Shown here in pieces: positions 17,017-22,777 of a stretch of 35,160 nucleotides of DNA (positions within the stretch are counted from its first letter, which is position 1; each line of letters opens with the position of its first letter). The translations under genes were made by a program, and so were the position numbers. The notes under the pieces were generated by a model. It did no database searches, had not been told where the DNA came from, and was given only the letters and a program-made list of their open reading frames with translations. The stretch comes from a virus: positions 1 through 35,160 of IMG/VR virus record IMGVR_UViG_3300024517_001028. One strand, given 5' to 3'.

Positions 17017-17033
17017 CCTAAACATTGTTTAGG
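17017..17033. repeat. Dispersed 17-bp palindrome, copy 8
   Basis: CCTAAACA-T-TGTTTAGG, perfect; ends 18 bases before the ATG of the first ParB-like gene, just upstream of its ribosome site. Suited to autoregulation if that protein binds it. Confidence 0.9.
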
Positions 17034-17051
17034 CAAACAGGAGACAAGAAT

Positions 17052-18059
17052 ATGTCAACCAAACGTGAACAACTCACCATCGACCTCGACCTCATCAAAG
17101 AACCGCGGATCAAGTTGCGGGACGTCGATACCGACAGCACCTACTTCAAAGGCATCGTCGACACCCTGCGTGAAGACGGTCTGCTCAACCCGATCAACGT
17201 TGAGCGTTACGTCAAGTACAACGAAGAAGACCCCGAGAAGATCGACTTCGAAGGCTTCCGCATCGTTGACGGAATGCACCGTGTTTACGGCGCTCGTGAA
17301 CTCGGGTGGACCACCATCGAAGCTCTCGTCGGCGAACAAACGGACGAAGAAACTCTTCTCATCCGTTCGATGCTCGCCAACTTGGCACGCGTCGAAACCA
17401 AACCTGCTGAGTATGCTCGCGGGATCAAAGCCCTCCTCGACGCCAATCAGAACTGGACCGAAAACCAGTTGGCCACTCGCCTGGGTTGCCCCGCGTCCTT
17501 CATCAAGCAGCGCTTGAAGTTGAACAAGTTGGCTGAGTCGCTGAAAGGCAAGCTCGACAACGACGAAATGACTCTGAGCAAAGCGCAAGCTTTGGCAGAG
17601 CTTCCCGAAGCCGAACAGATCGAACTGTTCGGGACTTCCGAAGGCGAAGACAACGATGCGTTCCTCGCTCGTGTCTCGGATCGCAAGCGCGAAATCCAAC
17701 AGGCGTTGCGCGAACAGAAAAGCAACGAACCCGTCGTGTTCGAACCCGTGGCACGTCTGCGGAAAATCGTCGACGTTAAGACTGCAATGGACACTCCGGC
17801 TGAAATCGGAACCATTTGCGCCGCCGCCGGTGCCTCCAGCCCGCAGGAAGGAGCGATTGCCGCTCTCGCATGGATTCTGAACCTCGACAAGGAATCTGTC
17901 GAAGGCCAGAAAGCGGACTGGGACAAGCGCGAAGAAGACAAGAAAGCGAAAGCTGCCGCACGTACGGCTGGCAACGCTGCGAAGAAAGAAGCCAAGCTCC
18001 AGAAAGAGCTTGACGAAATTCGCGCAGCGAAAGCAGCCGCGGCGGACGCTGAGGGCTAA
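17052..18059 (+). CDS. ParB-like DNA-binding protein 1
   Basis: 335 residues. ATG 17052 has ACAGGAGACAAGAAT in front; an upstream TTG at 17025 lies in the palindrome and is rejected. The N-terminal half resembles the ParB/Spo0J nucleotide-binding domain: LREDGLLNPINVERY, DGMHRVYGARELGW (residues 73-86, in place of the GERR box), NLARVETKPAEYARGI near 110. A helix-turn-helix follows (NQLATRLGCPASFIKQRLKL, 138-157). The last 45 residues are a Lys/Ala/Glu-rich coiled coil. ParB proteins bind palindromic sites and can act in partition or regulation. No ParA lies in the window. The gene has strong codon bias and its own leader site and terminator, suggesting high expression. Confidence 0.75.
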   Translation: MSTKREQLTIDLDLIKEPRIKLRDVDTDSTYFKGIVDTLREDGLLNPINVERYVKYNEEDPEKIDFEGFRIVDGMHRVYGARELGWTTIEALVGEQTDEETLLIRSMLANLARVETKPAEYARGIKALLDANQNWTENQLATRLGCPASFIKQRLKLNKLAESLKGKLDNDEMTLSKAQALAELPEAEQIELFGTSEGEDNDAFLARVSDRKREIQQALREQKSNEPVVFEPVARLRKIVDVKTAMDTPAEIGTICAAAGASSPQEGAIAALAWILNLDKESVEGQKADWDKREEDKKAKAAARTAGNAAKKEAKLQKELDEIRAAKAAAADAEG

Positions 18060-18068
18060 TCGTCCTGC

Positions 18069-18108
18069 GTCAAACGGCGGTGCCGTTAGCGCCGCCGTTT
18101 GACAAATT
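18069..18108 (+). terminator. Hairpin terminator after ParB-like gene 1
   Basis: GTCAAACGGCGG (18069-18080) pairs with CCGCCGTTTGAC (18092-18103), loop of 11 bases, followed by AAATTTCCC. The 3' arm contains most of the -35 box of the next promoter, so termination and initiation elements overlap. Confidence 0.65.
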
Positions 18109-18126
18109 TCCCTGTTGTGTTACAAT
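18099..18126 (+). promoter_or_regulatory. Sigma70-type promoter P1
   Basis: TTGACA (18099-18104), 16-bp spacer, TACAAT (18121-18126). The predicted start is close to 18133, which is the first base of palindrome copy 9. It would drive the 223-residue protein gene and the genes downstream. Confidence 0.78.
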
Positions 18127-18132
18127 AGGGTT

Positions 18133-18149
18133 TCTAAACAATGTTGCGG
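18133..18149. repeat. Dispersed 17-bp palindrome, copy 9 (degenerate)
   Basis: TCTAAACA-A-TGTTGCGG; the least conserved copy (first C replaced by T). Lies on the predicted start of promoter P1, an operator position. Confidence 0.65.
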
Positions 18150-18153
18150 GCGA

Positions 18154-18170
18154 CCACAACATTGTTTAGG
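18154..18170. repeat. Dispersed 17-bp palindrome, copy 10
   Basis: CCACAACA-T-TGTTTAGG. Its centre is 21 bp from that of copy 9, two helical turns, so proteins on the pair would face the same side of the DNA. Confidence 0.85.
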
Positions 18171-18214
18171 TCTATCGAACCAATAAACAAGAACCAAGAA
18201 CGAGAAATAAGATT

Positions 18215-18886
18215 ATGAATGACTTACAAGCACTGAAGAATGGTCTCGCGCCGAAGAAACAAGACAAAACAGAATTGGCCGAAGCCGGTTTGCTCGGGGG
18301 TAGTTTCCTCGGACAGATGCGTATTGTCTCCGGTTCTTCCGACCTCGCGAAGAAACAGAAAATGCCTGTCGGCAACTGGGCGTACGCAAAAAGCTCCACG
18401 GTCCAAGACCTTGGCGAGAAAGTCCTGGCTTTTGTCGTCGCCTTCATTCCGAAAGCGACGGACAGCAGCGGCGGCACTTTCGTTGTCGATTTTGACAACA
18501 ACAGCGAAACGTACCAGAACATCAAAGCGCGTTCCGATGCGGAACGCACCAACCAGAATCTCCACTACGGTGTCGATTTCCTCGTCTGGCTTCCCGCCCG
18601 TAAGGAGTTCGTTTCACTGTTCTGCGGATCGCCGTCCCTGCGTGTGGCGGCAGAAACCCTGCTGGACTTCGTGCAGGAACCCGTTGCTTTCGGCGTCGAG
18701 CTGATCGAGAAACCGGACTTCAGTTATCACGTTCCGGTGATCAACGGCACCGATTCCGAAATGCCTCTCCCGTCCCTCGAAGAGTGCGAGAAAGAAATCA
18801 ACACCTTCATGTCCCGCAAAGCACAGGGTCCTGAAATCGTTGAAGAAGAAACCGCATCTGCGGAAACTGGTGGACGCGTAGAGTGA
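18215..18886 (+). CDS. Uncharacterised protein with acidic tail, possible ssDNA-binding role
   Basis: 223 residues, ribosome site ACGAGAAATAAG. The middle has beta-strand-like stretches (GEKVLAFVVAFIPKAT, YGVDFLVWLPARKEFVSLFC) and the C-terminus is acidic and polar (GPEIVEEETASAETGGRVE). Size, acidic tail and position next to replication genes are compatible with a phage single-strand DNA-binding protein, but no OB-fold motif can be asserted. It is the first gene after promoter P1 with paired palindromes, so it is likely regulated. Codon use is biased, like that of the ParB-like gene before it. Confidence 0.6.
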   Translation: MNDLQALKNGLAPKKQDKTELAEAGLLGGSFLGQMRIVSGSSDLAKKQKMPVGNWAYAKSSTVQDLGEKVLAFVVAFIPKATDSSGGTFVVDFDNNSETYQNIKARSDAERTNQNLHYGVDFLVWLPARKEFVSLFCGSPSLRVAAETLLDFVQEPVAFGVELIEKPDFSYHVPVINGTDSEMPLPSLEECEKEINTFMSRKAQGPEIVEEETASAETGGRVE

Positions 18887-19260
18887 TCCAAATTGCACTA
18901 ACCCCTGTTTTCAACACGGTAACACCACGCGTACTTGGTGATTACAGGGGTTGGTGTACCAAACGCCATTTAGATTTTGGTATGCCAGACTCGTTGGAAC
19001 GATACTTTAAAGCAAATGACGCCGACCTCCTTGTGCATATGTCTGTTGCGTTATCGGCCGATTTTGAAGACGTTACAGATGAGAGCGTAATTATTCTAAA
19101 TCGGAGGGGTGTACTTGTCTCAACGTTTCCTGACAAGTATCTCCTTTCCGCGAGTCTGGCACTTTTTAAATCGTTTATTCTCGAAGTGGATTCTGACCTT
19201 TCGAGAAAAATACGTAAAACTTTTCTTTCAGCGGGGTTCCAAAATGTCTTGCATGTATGA
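18883..19260 (+). CDS. Uncharacterised protein
   Basis: 125 residues, GTG start overlapping the preceding stop (GTGA). Mixed helix and strand composition (SLERYFKANDADLLVHMSVA, ESVIILNRRGVLVSTFPDKY). No known motif. It overlaps the helicase start by 17 bases, so it is likely co-translated with it. Confidence 0.55.
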   Translation: MIQIALTPVFNTVTPRVLGDYRGWCTKRHLDFGMPDSLERYFKANDADLLVHMSVALSADFEDVTDESVIILNRRGVLVSTFPDKYLLSASLALFKSFILEVDSDLSRKIRKTFLSAGFQNVLHV

Positions 19261-21322
19261 ACCGCTCACAGCGGGTATCTATAAATTTAAACTACCGCAA
19301 CCGGCCTACAAAGGTAAGCGCCGGTTTGCGCTCGTACCCGTCGAAATTGAAGTCGTTAACGGAATGTATATCTTGGCATTCGGCTTCAATAACGTTATCA
19401 AAGATAAAGTCAAAACGCTGAAGAATCGTCGTTTTGATTGGGACACAAAGACTTGGCGCGCACCAGTGTGCCAACGTAACAATTTCAATCTTCGCCGTTT
19501 TATTGGCGAAGATGTTTTCGGCGACTACGACGCGGACCCAAACAATGTTGTGGTGACTTTTTCTCGCCCACTCTTCGACCACCAAAAAGATTTGGTTAAG
19601 CACGGTCTGAGCGCCAAGCGCGTAATCTGGGCCGCGGAAATGGGAACAGGTAAAACGTTAGCCGGTATCGAGCTGATGGAACGTAGCGGTAAGCGCGAGT
19701 GGTGGTGGGTCGGTCCGAAGTCCGCGGTCGCAGCCGTCAAACTAGACTTCCGTAAGTGGGACGCTCAGATCAAACCGACCTTTATGACTTACGAGGGCAT
19801 GGTTAAGCGTGTCAAAGAACATCCCGAGTACGTCCCAGAAGGCGTTATTTTTGACGAATCGTCGAAGCTCAAAACGGAAACAGCGAAACGCTCACAGTAC
19901 GCTTTAGCTCTCGCAAACGCAATCAGAGACGACCACGACGGGTACGTAATTCTGATGTCGGGAACACCCGCACCAAAAAGCCCTGTCGATTGGTGGAACC
20001 AGACTGAGGTTGCTTGCCCTGGCTTTCTACTGGAAGGTTCGGCAAACACTCTTCAATACCGCTTGGCTCACTTTGAGCAGTGCGAGGGTGTTGGCGGACA
20101 AACTTATCCGAAACTCGTCGCGTGGAAAGACAGCGATGATGTTTGTTCCGAGTGCGGTAAGCATGAGAACGATTTAGCGCACTCGCTACGAGCGTGTGAA
20201 CAAGCGGTCCAATCTAAACTGCAAGCAGCCGCGTTAGCGATGAAAGCGGCAATTAAAGCGGGCGACCTTGATAAACGTGTCGAGTGCAAAGAAACAATCG
20301 ACCGGCTTAAATTGGAACGCGAGCGCATCAAGCGGACCAAGGACCCTTTGGGTAAAACCCATCAGTTCGTGAGGGGCGTCAATGAAGTTGACCTCCTTTA
20401 TCAGCGCATGAAGGGGTTGACTCTTGTTAAGTGGAAGAAAGACTGTCTCGATTTGCCAGACAAGGTTTATCGGCGCGTCCATTGCGAGATTCCGCTCGCT
20501 TATAAGCGGGCCGCGGACCTTATTAAAGCGACTGAGAAACGCACGATCACGGCCTTGGCTAAACTCCGTGAGCTTAGTGACGGCTTCCTCTACGACAAAG
20601 AACAAGACGGAACAACCACCTGCCAAACCTGCGAAGGCAATGGTCAGTACGACTTTTGGTGGGATGAGGTTCGGCAAGAGCATGTTCTCGAAGGCGACCC
20701 CGACGACCCAAACATTGTTAGGGTGGTTGAAGCAACGTGCGACACCTGCAATGGTTCAGGCCAGGTTCCCAAGTACAAACCTGTGACCAAGAACATCGAA
20801 GGACCGAAAGAGAAAGTCCTTGCTGAACTTCTCGAAGAGTTCGACGGCGTAGGTCGCGTGGTAATCTTTGCGGGTTTCAAAGCGTCCATCGACAAATGTG
20901 TCGCCGTCTGTGACCGCGAGGGTTGGGAAACAATTCGTGTCGATGGTCGCGGTTGGAAAGCGTCATACACGGATCGTATCCTGCCGGAAGACGCCCTTTT
21001 GGATTTCCAATCGCCCGATCGCTTGCGGCAAAAGTGTGCCATCATTCTGCACCCGCAGTCTGGAGGCATGGGTTTAACCCTCACGGCGTCACCAGTGGCG
21101 ATTTACTACTCTAACGATTTTCAAGCGGAGAATCGTATTCAGTCGGAAGATCGTATCCACCGGACAGGCATGGACTTGAAACGCGGAGCGACGATCATCG
21201 ACATTACGTGTTTGGAAACCGATCAACTCATCCTCGACAACCTACAGAAAAAGCGCGACCTGCAACGAATGTCTATGGGCGACATTACAGCCGCTTTGGA
21301 GAAAGACAGTGACAGAACATAA
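19244..21322 (+). CDS. SNF2-like superfamily 2 helicase/ATPase with zinc knuckles
   Basis: 692 residues; ATG 19244 chosen because the longer frame (from 19109) only shadows the preceding gene. Motif I WAAEMGTGKTLAGIE near 130, motif II VIFDESSKLK near 203, motif III MSGTPAPKSP near 238, motif V-VI SGGMGLTLTASPVAIYYSND and RIQSEDRIHRTG near 631. Inserted between the two ATPase lobes are a CSECGKHENDLAHSLRACEQ segment near 300 and two CxxCxGxG knuckles (CQTCEGNG near 460, CDTCNGSG near 500) as in DnaJ. It probably remodels DNA or displaces proteins in replication or recombination. Palindrome copies 11 and 12 are inside the gene. Confidence 0.85.
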   Translation: MSCMYEPLTAGIYKFKLPQPAYKGKRRFALVPVEIEVVNGMYILAFGFNNVIKDKVKTLKNRRFDWDTKTWRAPVCQRNNFNLRRFIGEDVFGDYDADPNNVVVTFSRPLFDHQKDLVKHGLSAKRVIWAAEMGTGKTLAGIELMERSGKREWWWVGPKSAVAAVKLDFRKWDAQIKPTFMTYEGMVKRVKEHPEYVPEGVIFDESSKLKTETAKRSQYALALANAIRDDHDGYVILMSGTPAPKSPVDWWNQTEVACPGFLLEGSANTLQYRLAHFEQCEGVGGQTYPKLVAWKDSDDVCSECGKHENDLAHSLRACEQAVQSKLQAAALAMKAAIKAGDLDKRVECKETIDRLKLERERIKRTKDPLGKTHQFVRGVNEVDLLYQRMKGLTLVKWKKDCLDLPDKVYRRVHCEIPLAYKRAADLIKATEKRTITALAKLRELSDGFLYDKEQDGTTTCQTCEGNGQYDFWWDEVRQEHVLEGDPDDPNIVRVVEATCDTCNGSGQVPKYKPVTKNIEGPKEKVLAELLEEFDGVGRVVIFAGFKASIDKCVAVCDREGWETIRVDGRGWKASYTDRILPEDALLDFQSPDRLRQKCAIILHPQSGGMGLTLTASPVAIYYSNDFQAENRIQSEDRIHRTGMDLKRGATIIDITCLETDQLILDNLQKKRDLQRMSMGDITAALEKDSDRT
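19537..19553. repeat. Dispersed 17-bp palindrome, copy 11
   Basis: CCCAAACA-A-TGTTGTGG, inside the SNF2-like gene; read as CCA AAC AAT GTT GTG. Confidence 0.85.
20707..20723. repeat. Dispersed 17-bp palindrome, copy 12
   Basis: CCCAAACA-T-TGTTAGGG, inside the SNF2-like gene, in the loop between the two DnaJ-like knuckles; read as CCA AAC ATT GTT AGG. Same sequence as copy 4 but in another reading frame. Confidence 0.83.
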
Positions 21323-22139
21323 AACAAAAAGCATTCCCTTATCCTCAATTTTCGTGGATGAGAGTATAAACTCGCGGAGCAAGATCGGTTACTCCGACTA
21401 CTCGGCCTTGGCTCAAAACATTGCAGAACAAGGTCTGATTCAGCTTCCAGCCGTTGTAGCCCGCGAAAACGGGCAGTATCAGGTTATCGCCGGTTTCCGC
21501 CGCATGAGGGCTATCGAACACTTGAAATGGCCGGAAGTAACCTGTGTCGTGTACGAGGGGCTCACGGACGCGGAAATCATTAAGATTAACCTTACGGAAA
21601 ATCTTGAGCGCAAAGACCTAAATCCTCTGGAAGAAGCGATCACTCTTCGACGCTTCGCGGACACCGGTTACACTCCCGAGGAAATGGCTGAAGCTATCTC
21701 GCGATCCCCGCAATGGGTTTACTCGCGCCTGAGTATCCTAAGTCTTCCTGACCCCATTCAGGAAGATGTGGCAACCGGAGCGCTGACGCTCAAACAGGTA
21801 AAAGTCATTGAGGGTCTCTCCGAAGAAATGCAATACAATTACGTCCGGCTTTATAAAGAGCGCGCCGAGAAAGCATCGGACATTAAAGTGCATCTGAAAA
21901 GACACCAGAAGAAGATGCCACGCGTCTCGAAGGGCAAAGCGCGCACGCAAAGCGATATGGAGCGCGTGCGTGACTATCTTTATCACATGTTCGGTACGTC
22001 CATCGAAGTGATGGCGTTGCAGTGGGCAAGCGGTAACGTTACTTACGCGGCGCTGGAAAAGGAAATCGAAGAGCAAGCAAAGATGTTTAACATCACATAC
22101 AGGGGCATTGAAGAATATGAAAAATGTGATCGCGTTTAA
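21309..22139 (+). CDS. ParB/RepB/Spo0J-family protein 2
   Basis: 276 residues. GTG 21309 overlaps the helicase end by 14 bases and has TTGGAGAAAG in front. This is the more typical ParB of the two: IPLSSIFVDESINSRSK start, LAQNIAEQGLIQLPAVV, AGFRRMRAIEHLKWPEV near residue 61 (GERR box), INLTENLERKDLNPLEEAIT near 93-112 (the ENxxR...PxEEA box involved in CTP binding), then a helix-turn-helix (YTPEEMAEAISRSPQWVYSR) near 119. The C-terminal part is basic (KRHQKKMPRVSKGKAR), then a helical tail. In phages such proteins may serve partition of a plasmid prophage, gene control or nuclease functions. No ParA is seen. Confidence 0.82.
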   Translation: MTEHKTKSIPLSSIFVDESINSRSKIGYSDYSALAQNIAEQGLIQLPAVVARENGQYQVIAGFRRMRAIEHLKWPEVTCVVYEGLTDAEIIKINLTENLERKDLNPLEEAITLRRFADTGYTPEEMAEAISRSPQWVYSRLSILSLPDPIQEDVATGALTLKQVKVIEGLSEEMQYNYVRLYKERAEKASDIKVHLKRHQKKMPRVSKGKARTQSDMERVRDYLYHMFGTSIEVMALQWASGNVTYAALEKEIEEQAKMFNITYRGIEEYEKCDRV

Positions 22140-22770
22140 TGGTGCGAAAGAAAGCGGTAAATCCTTTCTTTCTACAGAACTGGCCTATTTATTAACGAAC
22201 ACACACAACATGCCCGCGCGTGTGGTGAGCTTTGCGACGCCCTTGAAACTCCTGGTTAACGGGGCGTGCCACCTAAACAATGTTATGGTCCGCGACGACT
22301 ATATTCGCCGGTGGGCCGAAACTTTTGAGCTGGATGAAAACACAACGGATCGCCTCCTAGTCTTCATCCACGACAAGTTCGCCACGTTGAGCGAACCGGA
22401 CGCTAAAGGTAAGCTTCGTATCGCGTTGCAGATTATCGGCACCGAGTTCTTTCGCGACACCGTGGACGTGAACTTCTGGACCAAGATAATGCGCCACAAG
22501 ATTCGCGAATCGCGAGCGCAGGTCGTAATTATTGACGACATGCGTTTCGAGAATGAGGAAGCGTTGGTCCTCAAATACGAAGCAGGACAAACCGTTGGTG
22601 TCCTCGGCGGAGTGCTTGGTGACGGGCATCGCAGCGAGACATCGCTACATCCGAAGGATTGTCACACTGTTTTCGACAACAGCGCAAAAGATAAGTTCGT
22701 CGCGATCCCATTCGTCAAACAGTTGGCGATGAGTACCGCCCGCTTGACAAATCTCAAAAAGATGGTATAA
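22117..22770 (+). CDS. Deoxynucleoside monophosphate kinase
   Basis: 217 residues from ATG 22117 (AGGGG upstream); a TTG at 22108 is less likely. Phosphorylates dNMPs to dNDPs using ATP, supplying precursors for phage DNA. P-loop FNGAKESGKSFLS near residue 6-18; RIALQIIGTEFFRDTVDVNF with following WTK near 105-127, the QxxGTE-x-x-R...FW pattern of T4 gp1-type kinases; VVIIDDMRFENEEALVLK near 140 is the second acidic motif. It overlaps ParB-like gene 2 by 23 bases. Its stop codon is part of the -10 box of promoter P2. Palindrome copy 13 encodes LNNVMV near residue 53. Confidence 0.82.
   Translation: MKNVIAFNGAKESGKSFLSTELAYLLTNTHNMPARVVSFATPLKLLVNGACHLNNVMVRDDYIRRWAETFELDENTTDRLLVFIHDKFATLSEPDAKGKLRIALQIIGTEFFRDTVDVNFWTKIMRHKIRESRAQVVIIDDMRFENEEALVLKYEAGQTVGVLGGVLGDGHRSETSLHPKDCHTVFDNSAKDKFVAIPFVKQLAMSTARLTNLKKMV
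22272..22288. repeat. Dispersed 17-bp palindrome, copy 13
   Basis: CCTAAACA-A-TGTTATGG, inside the dNMP kinase gene; read as CTA AAC AAT GTT ATG. Confidence 0.87.
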
Positions 22771-22771
22771 T
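22744..22771 (+). promoter_or_regulatory. Sigma70-type promoter P2 for the DNA polymerase gene
   Basis: TTGACA (22744-22749), 16-bp spacer, TATAAT (22766-22771). Both boxes are perfect matches. The -10 box contains the stop codon of the dNMP kinase gene, and the polymerase ATG begins seven bases after it, about where transcription should start. Confidence 0.82.
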
Positions 22772-22777
22772 AGGCGT

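Larger units (their letters stand above)
16564..17051. other. Divergent intergenic region: candidate origin / control region
   Basis: No open frame of merit. AT-rich from 16588 to about 16858, then a short GC-rich block (16877-16907, many CGCG steps). It contains a 12-bp inverted repeat (16700-16711 and 16785-16796), a tandem pair of 17-bp palindromes (16811-16827, 16837-16853), a 6-bp hairpin (GACAGC 16968-16973, GCTGTC 16980-16985) and CAGTTAACTG (16990-16999). Copies 7 and 8 of the dispersed palindrome are at its two ends. Divergent promoters must lie here, but none is close to consensus on either strand; TATAGT at 16952 is only a weak -10 candidate. Confidence 0.6.

Noticed and set aside
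17055-17699. Open frame of 214 codons on the minus strand inside ParB-like gene 1
   Set aside because: Shadow of a strongly codon-biased gene; no coupling, no motifs.
19109-19243. N-terminal extension of the SNF2-like helicase frame
   Set aside because: The extra 45 codons overlap the preceding gene, have no ribosome site and do not look like helicase sequence; ATG 19244 is preferred.
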